Positions 15,935-24,885 of a stretch of DNA of 64,000 bases are shown here, in pieces. The notes under the pieces were generated by a model, which ran no database searches, was not told the DNA's origin, and saw nothing but the letters and a program-made list of their open reading frames with translations. Position numbers and translations under genes: made by a program. The first letter of the stretch is position 1. The number at the start of each line of letters is the position of its first letter. Source of the stretch: Flavobacterium sp. CECT 9288. Its GTDB lineage: Bacteria > Bacteroidota > Bacteroidia > Flavobacteriales > Flavobacteriaceae. The stretch is taken from positions 1,550,001-1,614,000 of the forward strand of contig NZ_OU957226.1 of the NCBI RefSeq assembly GCF_918731615.1. The letters run 5' to 3'.

Positions 15935-18520
15935 ATGTATACTTTACCTAAAATAGAACGTTTTAATCAAGATGTTTTATCTAAATACCATATTTACAAT
16001 AGTGTTTTTATTACTTTGCCTTTTCACTCTATAGATAATACAGGAGCGTTATTACCGCTTTTTACAGATATATGTGATACTGGGTTTAAAAAACAAGAAA
16101 CTCCTAAAGAAATTGTTGATTTTTTTACGGAGCGATACTTACACAATGCCTCTGAGCAAGAGAAAATTGATATTATGTTTCGTTTTATTCAATACATCGA
16201 ACGACAAATTGTGCTTTTTGATGCTATTGAAGATGCTGCTTTCCCTGTGGTAAATAATATGGAGGGTATTGGTTCTTTGAGAGATATCAAAGAAAAGTCA
16301 GATGTAAAAGATAATGAAGAAGAATTAGTAGAGTTTTTAGAGAATTTTAATGTTAGAACGGTTTTAACGGCGCATCCTACTCAGTTTTATCCTGGAGCAG
16401 TGCTTGGAATAATTAATGATTTAACCGAAGCCATTCGTAAAAATGATCTTCTTGATATTAAACAATTATTAGCCCAATTAGGAAAAACTCCTTTTATTCA
16501 AAAAGACAAGCCTAGCCCATTTGATGAAGCAGTAAGTTTGATTTGGTTTCTTGAAAACGTTTTTTATCAAACCTCTGGAGAGATTGTTCAGTACTTACAA
16601 AAAAATATTTTTAATTCCTTATCTATAAAAAATCCTTTAATAAAACTAGGCTTTTGGCCAGGAGGAGACCGTGATGGAAATCCATTTGTAACTACTGAGA
16701 TTACTTTGAAGGTTGCTGAACGTCTAAGAACCTCTATTTTAAAATGTTATTACATCGAAATAAGAAATTTAAAAAGAAAGTTAACGTTTTCTGGTGTAGA
16801 TACTTTGATTACGGAACTTGAACAAAAACTATATCGTTCTGTTTTTTATTCAAAAGGTGATATTTATATAACTCTTGAAGATTTCAACACTCAATTATTA
16901 AAAATCAAACAAATAATTATTGAGCAGCACCAATCCTTATATTTGGACGAATTAGATGCTTTGCTGATTAAGTTGAACTTATTTGGTTTTCATTTTGCTA
17001 CGTTAGACATTAGACAAAATAGTAAAATTCATGATGCTGTTTTTAGTGATATCGTTGATTACTTCCATCAAGTAGAATCGACTATTTTTCCAAAAAACTA
17101 TAAGAATCTTTCTGAGACTGAAAAGATTTTAGCTTTAGAAACTATCAAAGGAAATGTAGACCCAAAAGTATTTCAAAATGAGATTACCCAATCTACGTTA
17201 GAATCAATTAATGCTATTCGTGTTATACAATCAAATAATGGTGAATTTGGGGCAAATCGTTATATCATAAGTAATAATGAAAGTGCGCTAAATGTTTTAG
17301 AAACCTTGGCCATGTTTCGATTGAGTGATTGGGAAAATCCTACAGTTGATATTGTTCCTCTTTTTGAATCAGTTGATGATTTGCAAAATGCTGATGTAAT
17401 AATGGAAAAATTATACACCAATACTATTTATGCTGAGCATTTGAAAAACAGGAACAATAAGCAAACTATTATGCTTGGTTTTTCTGACGGAACTAAAGAC
17501 GGTGGTTATTTAATGGCAAATTGGAGTATTTATAAAGCAAAGGAAATGCTTACTGAGATTTCGAGAAAATACAACATTAAAGTTATTTTCTTTGACGGTA
17601 GAGGCGGACCTCCAGCTCGTGGTGGAGGAAAAACGCATAAGTTTTACGCTTCATTAGGACCAAATATTGAGAACAATGAAATTCAAGTCACTGTTCAAGG
17701 TCAGACAATTAGCTCTAATTTTGGAACTTTAGATTCCTGTCGATACAATTTAGAAAACTTATTGAGTGCCGGAGTGAGTAATCAAGTTTTTGATAAAAAT
17801 CAAAACGAATTGTCCATTAATGATAAGAATATTCTAGATCAGCTGGCAAATTTGGGTTACGACAAATATTTAAGTTTTAAAAATCATCCTCATTTTATTC
17901 CTTATTTAGAGGAAATGAGTACGCTTAAATATTATGCTAAGACTAACATTGGTAGCCGACCTGCAAAGAGAAATAAATCAGCACAGTTAGATTTTGCAGA
18001 TTTACGTGCAATTCCGTTTGTAGGTTCTTGGAGTCAATTAAAGCAAAATGTACCTGGTTTTTTTGGAGTAGGTACAGCTTTAAAACACTTTGAAGATTCA
18101 AATCAGTGGAATAAAGTTCAATATTTATATGATAATTCATTGTTCTTTAAAACATTGCTTGAAAACAGTATGATGTCACTGGCTAAATCATTTTTCCCTT
18201 TGACCGCTTACATGAAAAAAGACCCTAAATTTGGTCCTTTTTGGCAAATTATTTACGACGAATTTTTAGAAACAAAACGATTATTATTAAAAATTGCTGG
18301 TCATAAAGAATTAATGGAGAATTACCCTGATGGTAAAGCATCAATTCAAATAAGAGAACGTATTGTATTGCCATTGTTAACAATACAACAATATGCATTA
18401 TTAAGAATAAATGAATTAAATAAAGAATCGCAACCAGACGAAGCCTTAATAAAAGTATACGAGAAAATAGTAACCCGTTCTTTATTTGGAAATACAAACG
18501 CCAGTAGGAACTCCGCTTAA
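15935..18520 (+). CDS. ppc: Phosphoenolpyruvate carboxylase
   Basis: 861 residues, usual length for the bacterial enzyme. Carboxylates phosphoenolpyruvate to oxaloacetate to refill the citric acid cycle. Signature 1 is LTAHPTQFYPG with the catalytic His at 147; GGDRDGNPF is at 243-251; the mobile-loop signature FDGRGGPPARGGGKTHKF lies near 555-575. All key catalytic motifs are present. It is followed 11 bases later by a DinB-like gene on the same strand. Confidence 0.96.
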   Translation: MYTLPKIERFNQDVLSKYHIYNSVFITLPFHSIDNTGALLPLFTDICDTGFKKQETPKEIVDFFTERYLHNASEQEKIDIMFRFIQYIERQIVLFDAIEDAAFPVVNNMEGIGSLRDIKEKSDVKDNEEELVEFLENFNVRTVLTAHPTQFYPGAVLGIINDLTEAIRKNDLLDIKQLLAQLGKTPFIQKDKPSPFDEAVSLIWFLENVFYQTSGEIVQYLQKNIFNSLSIKNPLIKLGFWPGGDRDGNPFVTTEITLKVAERLRTSILKCYYIEIRNLKRKLTFSGVDTLITELEQKLYRSVFYSKGDIYITLEDFNTQLLKIKQIIIEQHQSLYLDELDALLIKLNLFGFHFATLDIRQNSKIHDAVFSDIVDYFHQVESTIFPKNYKNLSETEKILALETIKGNVDPKVFQNEITQSTLESINAIRVIQSNNGEFGANRYIISNNESALNVLETLAMFRLSDWENPTVDIVPLFESVDDLQNADVIMEKLYTNTIYAEHLKNRNNKQTIMLGFSDGTKDGGYLMANWSIYKAKEMLTEISRKYNIKVIFFDGRGGPPARGGGKTHKFYASLGPNIENNEIQVTVQGQTISSNFGTLDSCRYNLENLLSAGVSNQVFDKNQNELSINDKNILDQLANLGYDKYLSFKNHPHFIPYLEEMSTLKYYAKTNIGSRPAKRNKSAQLDFADLRAIPFVGSWSQLKQNVPGFFGVGTALKHFEDSNQWNKVQYLYDNSLFFKTLLENSMMSLAKSFFPLTAYMKKDPKFGPFWQIIYDEFLETKRLLLKIAGHKELMENYPDGKASIQIRERIVLPLLTIQQYALLRINELNKESQPDEALIKVYEKIVTRSLFGNTNASRNSA

Positions 18521-18531
18521 ACAATACAAAT

Positions 18532-19047
18532 ATGAAATCAACACAGTTACCAATTAATGAATATGCACCCTTCTATGCTCAATATATTCAAGCTTTAGGA
18601 GAGGTAGATCTTATTGAAGAATTAGAAATTTCATTACATGAGTTCATTAAATTTGTTCAAAACATTCCTATGGATAAGTTTGACTACAGGTATGCTGATG
18701 GAAAATGGGATATTAAAGAAATTATTCAACATGTAATTGATACGGAACGTATTTTTGCTTATAGAGCGTTACGAATCTCTAGAAACGATCAAACGCCTTT
18801 ACCTGGTTTTGATGAAAATATCTATGTTATCAATACTGAAGCCAACAAAAGAAGCATTCAAGAATTGCTTACAGAATTATCGGCAGTGCGCCATTCAAGT
18901 TTGTTGTTTTTTAAAAGCTTAAGTTCTGATCAATTTCAAAGAATTGGAACAGCATCCAACTCAGCAATATCAGTTAGAGCAATTGGATTCATTATGATTG
19001 GTCATCAAAAACATCATCAAAAAGTTTTTGAAGAAAGATATTTATAA
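18532..19047 (+). CDS. DinB-like / YfiT-type four-helix metalloprotein
   Basis: 171 residues. The DinB_2 fold is suggested by four amphipathic helices and the three metal-ligand histidines: one in IIQHVIDTERIFAYRALRI and two in IGHQKHHQKVFEERYL (HxxxH). Members include bacillithiol/mycothiol transferases and DNA-damage-induced proteins of unknown activity. Short gap to ppc (11 bases) suggests read-through from ppc. Confidence 0.82.
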   Translation: MKSTQLPINEYAPFYAQYIQALGEVDLIEELEISLHEFIKFVQNIPMDKFDYRYADGKWDIKEIIQHVIDTERIFAYRALRISRNDQTPLPGFDENIYVINTEANKRSIQELLTELSAVRHSSLLFFKSLSSDQFQRIGTASNSAISVRAIGFIMIGHQKHHQKVFEERYL

Positions 19048-19051
19048 TGTA

Positions 19052-19525
19052 TTAAAAAGCAGTTGACCAAATTTTAAGTTTATTATCAAACGACATAGTA
19101 TTTGCAGGACTTGTAGAAGGCATCACATAATACGTAATGCCTTTTATTTGTCCAAATTTCTTGAAAAAGTACTTATGACTCTCTTTTCCGTTGAATACAA
19201 TTGTTTTTATAGATGGAAATTGTGTAAATAATGTTTCAAAATCATTTATTTCGTGATTCTTTATATGAATATCCAAACTTCCGTTTCTATCACAACTTTT
19301 TAAAACATCCCAAAGCCCAATTTTACTCTCTTGTAGTACTTGTATTTTTAGTTCAAATTCTTCAGTTGCAGGAAAACTATCTAATAGTGTAAACATTATT
19401 TTCCAAAAATGATTTCTTTGATGCGCATAATATTCTTGCTTTTCTAATGATGCAATTCCAGGCATAGTTCCTAAAATTAAAATTTTAGTTTGTGCATTTA
19501 CAAAAGGTGGGAATGAATGAATCAT
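19052..19525 (-). CDS. Hypoxanthine-DNA glycosylase-like (UDG superfamily, family 6)
   Basis: 157 residues. Begins HSFPPFVNAQTKILILGTMPGIASL, where GTMPG replaces the GQDPYHG/GExPG loop of other UDGs, followed by YYAHQRNHFWKIM, typical of the DNA-deoxyinosine glycosylase group. The C-terminal YVMPSTSPANTMSFDNKLKIW fits the motif-2 loop (PSTSPA). Expected to excise hypoxanthine (deaminated adenine). It starts 8 bases downstream of the recQ stop, so it is probably co-expressed with that helicase. Confidence 0.85.
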   Translation of the reverse strand: MIHSFPPFVNAQTKILILGTMPGIASLEKQEYYAHQRNHFWKIMFTLLDSFPATEEFELKIQVLQESKIGLWDVLKSCDRNGSLDIHIKNHEINDFETLFTQFPSIKTIVFNGKESHKYFFKKFGQIKGITYYVMPSTSPANTMSFDNKLKIWSTAF

Positions 19526-19533
19526 ATTAAATT

Positions 19534-21645
19534 TTAAAGTACTGCATTTTCTTTTTCTAAAATTGCCAATCCTAACCTGATTTTTCCATAGTCTAGTTTT
19601 TCTTCAAAGTAATCAAAATAAGGTTTTAACGTACTTGGTGCTTCTAGTTTCGTTTTGGCTACTGCAATTTCTATAACTTCATCATCAGATATAAATGGAG
19701 TTAAATCAATATTTTTACCGTCAACAAAAAGTTTTGCTAGATGGGACATAATCGTACTTAAACCCAGTTTTCTTTTTTGAGCAATTTCTTCAACTGATAA
19801 TCCTTGTTGATACAGATCAAAAGTTTCTTTGTATGTTGTTGCCTCTTTTTTCTTTTTAACCCCTTTGGCTTTTTGAAAATCAAGTATAGCTTGTATAAAT
19901 GCAGCACCGTATTTTTCTAATTTAGCTTTACCCACACCATCTATGGCTAGTAATTCATTTTCACTAGTAGGTCTTTCGGTTTCCATTTGGCGTAAAGCCG
20001 CATCACTAAAAATCACATACGCAGGAACTGCTTCTTCTTTAGAAATTTCGTAACGCAATTTCCTTAAATTTTCAAAAAGAGAATTTGCTACTGTTTTACT
20101 TTTATTTACTTTAGTTTCTTGTTTTTCTACATTTAATTTTTGAACAGCCGTTAATTGAACCTTTTCATTATCGAATAAAACTTTTTTTGCCAAAGTGGTA
20201 AGTCTAATCTTGTTCTGTCTATGAAATGCAATTTCACAATAGCCCAAATTGATTAGCTGAATTAAGTATTGGTTCCAATCGTACCAAGATTGATCAGAAC
20301 CTACACCATAAGTTTTCAAATTTTGGTATTCTTTTTCAAAAATATAAGCATTTTTGGACCCTCTTAAAAAATCAATAATTACGGGTAAAGGCTCTAATTC
20401 TTGCAAACGAACTATAGCGGAAAGTGCTTTTTGAGCCAGAACAGTTCCGTCAAAAAACAAGGGTGGATTTTTACAAATATCACAATTTCCACAATTTTCT
20501 GTTACCAATTCACCAAAATAGGATAAGAGTATTTTTCTCCGGCAGCTAAGTGCATCAGCATATTGCTTCATACGCTCCAGTTTTGCTAGTTGCACTTCGG
20601 CGTTTAATCCTTGTGATGCAAATTTTTGAAGCTGAATAACGTCTCCGTAACTTTCAAACATAACTGTTTCTGATGGCAAACCATCTCTACCCGCACGACC
20701 AATTTCTTGATAATAGCCTTCAATGTTTTTCGGTAAATTGTAGTGAATAACCCAGCGCACATTTGATTTGTCAATCCCCATTCCAAAAGCAACAGTAGCG
20801 CAAATGATATTACAATCATCATTTATAAATTCATCTTGGGTTTTAGAACGAACGGAGCTATCTAAACCAGCATGATAAGCTTTAGCATGAATACCATTTT
20901 TCTTTAGTTTTTCTGCAAGTTCCTCGGTTGTTTTCCTGCTCAGGCAGTAAATTATTCCAGCTTCATTTGGTTTATCTTGAATAAATTTTATAATTTGTTG
21001 TACTCGATCAAGTGCGGGACGAACCTCTAAACTTAAATTTTTTCTGTCAAAAGAAGCTACAAATAACTGTGGATTTTTTAAATTCAACTGACTGCTAATG
21101 TCTTTTCGAGTTGCTTTATCGGCTGTGGCGGTCAAGGCCAAAATAGGAGTGGAGGGAAACCTGTTTTTTAAATAACCCAAATTAGTATAAGCAGGTCTAA
21201 AGTCATGTCCCCATGATGAAATACAATGTGCCTCATCGATAGCAATTAAACTAATAGTTAAGGTATTAAAGAGATTGTCCAAAAAAGACAAGCTTTCCGG
21301 TGCAACATAAACTAGTTTTATAGTATTTGATTGTAAGCGTTCCGTATAAAAGCTTCTTTCACTTTCTGTTTGACTGCTATTGATAAAGCAAGCTTCAATT
21401 CCATTAGCTCTTAAACTGTCCACTTGATCTTTCATCAAAGCGATCAAAGGTGATATAACGATTGTAATCCCCGGAAAAAGTAAAGCAGGCAATTGAAAAC
21501 AAATTGATTTCCCGCCACCTGTAGGCATAATGGCAAGCGTATCTTGTCCTGAAAGAATGCTATTTATTATGTCTTCTTGATTAGGTCTAAATTTTTCAAA
21601 TCCAAAATTTTCTTTCAATTTGGCGTGTAAAATTTCTTGAGTCAT
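19534..21645 (-). CDS. recQ: ATP-dependent DNA helicase RecQ
   Basis: 703 residues, full-length RecQ. Walker A MPTGGGKS (residues 40-47), DEAHCISSWGHDFRP (137-151) and the helicase C-terminal motif IGRAGRDGLPS are intact. The zinc-binding cysteines appear in LSCRRKILLSYFGE and NCGNCDICKNPP. An HRDC domain follows (LRQMETERPTSENELLAI...), and the end has a helix-turn-helix-like segment (LYQQGLSVEEIAQKRKLGLST). Unwinds DNA 3' to 5' in recombination repair. A terminator belonging to the next upstream gene lies just before its start. Confidence 0.96.
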   Translation of the reverse strand: MTQEILHAKLKENFGFEKFRPNQEDIINSILSGQDTLAIMPTGGGKSICFQLPALLFPGITIVISPLIALMKDQVDSLRANGIEACFINSSQTESERSFYTERLQSNTIKLVYVAPESLSFLDNLFNTLTISLIAIDEAHCISSWGHDFRPAYTNLGYLKNRFPSTPILALTATADKATRKDISSQLNLKNPQLFVASFDRKNLSLEVRPALDRVQQIIKFIQDKPNEAGIIYCLSRKTTEELAEKLKKNGIHAKAYHAGLDSSVRSKTQDEFINDDCNIICATVAFGMGIDKSNVRWVIHYNLPKNIEGYYQEIGRAGRDGLPSETVMFESYGDVIQLQKFASQGLNAEVQLAKLERMKQYADALSCRRKILLSYFGELVTENCGNCDICKNPPLFFDGTVLAQKALSAIVRLQELEPLPVIIDFLRGSKNAYIFEKEYQNLKTYGVGSDQSWYDWNQYLIQLINLGYCEIAFHRQNKIRLTTLAKKVLFDNEKVQLTAVQKLNVEKQETKVNKSKTVANSLFENLRKLRYEISKEEAVPAYVIFSDAALRQMETERPTSENELLAIDGVGKAKLEKYGAAFIQAILDFQKAKGVKKKKEATTYKETFDLYQQGLSVEEIAQKRKLGLSTIMSHLAKLFVDGKNIDLTPFISDDEVIEIAVAKTKLEAPSTLKPYFDYFEEKLDYGKIRLGLAILEKENAVL

Positions 21646-21667
21646 GGTTGGTTTTACCTATTTATAC

Positions 21668-21702
21668 AAAAAAGGAACTCTTTTTAGGAGTTCCTTTTTT
21701 AA
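21668..21702 (-). terminator. Terminator after the acidic-tailed protein gene
   Basis: Stem GGAACTC (21674-21680) with GAGTTCC (21688-21694), 7-base loop, with an A run before it (T run on the minus transcript) and a T run after it. It separates 21719-22123 from recQ. Confidence 0.8.
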
Positions 21703-21718
21703 TTATTTTAAAAACTAA

Positions 21719-22123
21719 TTAATCTTCGTCTTCATCTTCTTCATCTTCATCAGAAAAATCTCTGTCATTATCATCTTCGTCATCTTCATCATCACCAGAA
21801 TCTGTATCAGGTTTATCGATAGCCTCGTCTTCATCATCATCGATGTCATCATCTAGATCTAAGCCTTTGATTGGTTCTACTACATCATCTAAGATAATTT
21901 CATCATCTTCGTCATAGTTCTCAATTCTATCAGCTAGTTTAGTACTTACTTTTACTAAATAAATTGTATCTTCAGTTCTAACTTCTACTGCTTCAACTAA
22001 TTCATTTTTTGCGTTTCTAAAACTAATAATGTTTGAATCATCATAACCATCTGGAAATTTATCAACAAGAAGGTTTAAAATTTCATTGGTAAGTTTTGCG
22101 TAATCAACAATTACTCTTTTCAT
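21719..22123 (-). CDS. Small protein with a long acidic C-terminal tail, function unknown
   Basis: 134 residues. Residues 1-72 form a compact mixed domain (MKRVIVDYAKLTNEILNLLVDKFPDGYDDSNIISF..., ending VKVSTKLADRI). The last 55 residues are almost entirely Asp and Glu (DDEDDEDDNDRDFSDEDEEDEDED-like, with short breaks). Such tails often mimic nucleic acid or bind basic proteins. Similar flavobacterial proteins have been labelled DNA primase by automatic pipelines; nothing here supports that. It ends at a strong terminator and starts 9 bases downstream of the DHS-like stop, so it belongs to the polyamine transcript. Confidence 0.75.
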   Translation of the reverse strand: MKRVIVDYAKLTNEILNLLVDKFPDGYDDSNIISFRNAKNELVEAVEVRTEDTIYLVKVSTKLADRIENYDEDDEIILDDVVEPIKGLDLDDDIDDDEDEAIDKPDTDSGDDEDDEDDNDRDFSDEDEEDEDED

Positions 22124-22132
22124 AAATGTATA

Positions 22133-23104
22133 TTATAGATCTAATAAATAAGCGAATATTAATGGGGCAACAATGGTTGCATCAGACTCAATAATAAATT
22201 TAGGTGTTTTGATATCTAATTTACCCCAAGTAATTTTTTCATTTGGTACAGCTCCTGAGTAGGAACCATAACTTGTAGTTGAATCAGATATTTGACAGAA
22301 ATAGCTCCAAAAAGGGACATCATGCATTTCCATGTCTTGATATAACATTGGCACCACACATATAGGAAAATCACCTGCAATACCACCACCAATTTGAAAA
22401 AATCCTATTCCATTTGAACTGTTTTTTGGGTACCAATCAGCAAGGAAAGTCATATACTCAATTCCTGATTTCATTGTAGATGCTTTCAAATCTCCTTTAA
22501 GTACATAAGAAGCAAAAATATTACCCATAGTGCTGTCTTCCCAACCTGGAACAACAATTGGTAAATTTTTCTCTGCTGCAGCATACATCCAACTGTCTTT
22601 CAAATCGATTTCATAGTATTCTTCAAGAACACCTGATAATAACATTTTATACATAAATTCATGTGGAAAATAGCGCTCTCCTTTATCATCAGCATCTTTC
22701 CAAATTTTATAAATATGCTTTTGTAAACGTCTAAAAGCTTCATGTTCAGGAATACAAGTATCCGTAACACGATTTAAACCGCGCTCTAATAAATCCCATT
22801 CATCTTGAGGAGTTAAATCTCTGTAGTTTGGAACTCTTTCATAATGTGAGTGAGCAACAAGATTCATGATATCTTCCTCTAAATTTGCTCCTGTACAAGA
22901 TATAATATGAACTTTATCTTGGCGGATAATTTCAGAGAATATCTTTCCAATCTCAGCAGTACTCATAGCGCCAGCCATACTCACCATCATTTTTGCACCA
23001 TTTGCTAATTGGTCTTCATATGCCTTTGCGGCGTCAACTAAAGATGCAGAGTTGAAATGCAAATAATGCTTTTCGATAAACTGACTGATTGGTCCTTTAC
23101 TCAT
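22133..23104 (-). CDS. Deoxyhypusine-synthase-family enzyme (probable polyamine synthase)
   Basis: 323 residues covering the whole DHS fold. The active-site Lys is kept as ITWGKLDIKTPKF (K295), matching the lysine that forms the aminobutyl intermediate in eukaryotic DHS, and GIGFFQIGGGIAGDFP is the NAD-binding region. Bacteria lack the eIF5A substrate; bacterial members transfer aminobutyl to putrescine or agmatine-type acceptors and can make homospermidine. Flavobacteria are known to contain sym-homospermidine as main polyamine, and speA lies directly upstream, so homospermidine synthesis is the best inference. Confidence 0.82.
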   Translation of the reverse strand: MSKGPISQFIEKHYLHFNSASLVDAAKAYEDQLANGAKMMVSMAGAMSTAEIGKIFSEIIRQDKVHIISCTGANLEEDIMNLVAHSHYERVPNYRDLTPQDEWDLLERGLNRVTDTCIPEHEAFRRLQKHIYKIWKDADDKGERYFPHEFMYKMLLSGVLEEYYEIDLKDSWMYAAAEKNLPIVVPGWEDSTMGNIFASYVLKGDLKASTMKSGIEYMTFLADWYPKNSSNGIGFFQIGGGIAGDFPICVVPMLYQDMEMHDVPFWSYFCQISDSTTSYGSYSGAVPNEKITWGKLDIKTPKFIIESDATIVAPLIFAYLLDL

Positions 23105-23195
23105 TTTATATAAATTTTAAAATCTTTTTGTAATTAATGTTAAAATTATCTCAAATTTAACATTTTTTTTGAAATCGTCCCTTAATTGATATAGA

Positions 23196-24596
23196 TTATT
23201 TTCGATCGTAACCTAAAATTTTTAAAACATCTTGAGACGTTTGTTGCTCAGAAAACACCTCAGTAGCAAGAATTCCGTTTTCATCTCTATCAATTAAGAT
23301 ATGTTTTGGTTGCGGAATCAAACAGTGATGCAAACCACCATAACCTCCAATAGTTTCTTGATAGGCACCAGTATTGAAAAACCCGATATACAATGGTTTT
23401 TCTTTGTTGTATTTAGGCAAATAAATGGCATTCATATTTTGCTCAGAGTTGTAATAATCATCACTATCACAAGTCATTCCACCTAGTAATACCCGCTCAT
23501 AAGTATCATTCCAACGGTTAACTGCAAGCATAATAAACCTTTTGTTAATGGCCCAAGTATCTGGCAAAGTGGTAATAAATGAAGAATCAATCATATTCCA
23601 CTTTTCTCTATCATTTTGTTGCTTTTGATACAAAACTTGGTAAATAGCTCCACCACTTTCACCTACCGTAAAGGATCCAAATTCAGTAAAAATATTTGGA
23701 ACATCAACTTCAGCTTCGTCACAAGCAATTTTAATTTGATTAATGATTTCATCAATCATGTATTGGTAATCATATTCAAAAGCTAATGAATTTTTTATTG
23801 GAAAACCTCCACCTATATTTAATCCATCAAGTGTAGGGCATTCTTTTTTAAGTGCAACATAAACCTTAATACATTTTACTAATTCGTTCCAGTAATATGC
23901 ATTATCATTGATTCCAGTATTGATAAAAAAGTGTAACATTTTCAGTTCCAATTTTTTATTCTCTTTAATTTCTTTTTTGTAAAATGGAACTATGTTTCTA
24001 TAGCCAATACCGAGTCTAGAGGTATAAAACTCAAATTTAGGTTCTTCCTCAGCTGCAATACGAATACCTATTTTAAACTTATTTTTGATTTGACCTTGTA
24101 ACAAGTCTAATTCCTCAAAATTGTCAATGATTGGTATTGTATTTTTATGTCCGTTATTTATTAAACGAGCAATGTTTTCTATGTATTGATCTCTTTTAAA
24201 ACCATTACAAATTACATAGGTACTTTTGTTAATCTTACCTTTCTCCATTAGGTTTTCAACAATATTAATGTCAAAAGCCGAAGAGGTTTCTATGTGAATG
24301 TTATTCTTGAAAGCTTCATTCATAATATATTCAAAATGAGAGCTTTTAGTACAGTAGCAATAGTAATATTTTGCTTCGTACTTGTTTTTTTCCATTGATT
24401 TTCTAAACCAGCTTTTTGCTTTGCTGATGTTATTAGAAATTTGAGGTAAATAGGTAAACTTTAAAGGCGTACCATATTGCTCTACTAATTTCATTAAATC
24501 AATATTATGAAAAAGTAAATGATCTTTATTTAATGTAAATTCTTCTTGTGGAAAATAGTATGTTTGATTTATTAAGTCAGAATATTTTGTATTCAT
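23196..24596 (-). CDS. speA: Biosynthetic arginine decarboxylase
   Basis: 466 residues. A PLP fold-III decarboxylase producing agmatine from arginine. The Schiff-base lysine is K84 in YYYCYCTKSSHF; LHFFINTGIND, LNIGGGFP, and the C-terminal GMTCDSDDYYN (substrate-contact Cys/Asp) match the SpeA family. It is much shorter than the 658-residue E. coli SpeA, as in other Bacteroidota. A promoter with excellent match lies 230 bases upstream. The next gene is the DHS-like enzyme; no agmatinase is in this cluster. Confidence 0.88.
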   Translation of the reverse strand: MNTKYSDLINQTYYFPQEEFTLNKDHLLFHNIDLMKLVEQYGTPLKFTYLPQISNNISKAKSWFRKSMEKNKYEAKYYYCYCTKSSHFEYIMNEAFKNNIHIETSSAFDINIVENLMEKGKINKSTYVICNGFKRDQYIENIARLINNGHKNTIPIIDNFEELDLLQGQIKNKFKIGIRIAAEEEPKFEFYTSRLGIGYRNIVPFYKKEIKENKKLELKMLHFFINTGINDNAYYWNELVKCIKVYVALKKECPTLDGLNIGGGFPIKNSLAFEYDYQYMIDEIINQIKIACDEAEVDVPNIFTEFGSFTVGESGGAIYQVLYQKQQNDREKWNMIDSSFITTLPDTWAINKRFIMLAVNRWNDTYERVLLGGMTCDSDDYYNSEQNMNAIYLPKYNKEKPLYIGFFNTGAYQETIGGYGGLHHCLIPQPKHILIDRDENGILATEVFSEQQTSQDVLKILGYDRK

Positions 24597-24648
24597 GGAT
24601 ATGGATTTTGTAGATTAAATATTTAAATAAAATAGATTAATCTATAAT

Positions 24649-24828
24649 TCAAACCCTAATATTAGCATACACAATTTGAAGTTTCTCAGTATCTGATTTC
24701 ATGTATTGAAAAACATCAAAACTAAAATTTCCCTTTATAGAATAAAAACGTTTTAACATCCTTAAAAAAGACATTTTGTTACTGTTTTTATTAGAGCAAT
24801 ACTTGAATTTGTTTCGACTTTTTTTCAT
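24649..24828 (-). CDS. Possible 59-residue basic leader ORF upstream of speA
   Basis: An open frame from ATG (24828-24826) to TGA (24651-24649), coding a Lys/Arg-rich peptide beginning MKKSRNKFKYCSNKN and ending KLQIVYANIRV. It lies wholly between aroB and speA and immediately downstream of the promoter at 24834-24865, so that the predicted transcript starts at or within a few bases of its ATG (leaderless or nearly so). It could be a real small protein or simply the speA 5' untranslated region. Basic composition would suit a polyamine- or nucleic-acid-related role, but that is speculation. Confidence 0.4.
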   Translation of the reverse strand: MKKSRNKFKYCSNKNSNKMSFLRMLKRFYSIKGNFSFDVFQYMKSDTEKLQIVYANIRV

Positions 24829-24833
24829 TGGTG

Positions 24834-24865
24834 CAAATGTAAAAAATAATATATACGTGATGCAA
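24834..24865 (-). promoter_or_regulatory. Promoter for the speA transcript
   Basis: On the minus strand: TTG (24865-24863), 21 bases, then TACATTTG (24841-24834), a full match to the Bacteroidota consensus. It lies after the aroB stop and directs transcription into the 59-residue frame and speA. Confidence 0.65.
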
Positions 24866-24885
24866 TCCTTTTTTATAAAAAATAT

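Noticed and set aside
17943..18524. Minus-strand frames within ppc
   Set aside because: Hydrophobic, compositionally biased translations opposite the strongly conserved ppc; no start site context.
21719..22123. DNA primase
   Set aside because: No zinc-finger, TOPRIM or AEP motif; the label seen on similar proteins appears to be an automatic annotation artefact.
22133..23104. True deoxyhypusine synthase acting on eIF5A
   Set aside because: Bacteria lack eIF5A as substrate, and the gene sits next to speA, which favours a polyamine synthase.
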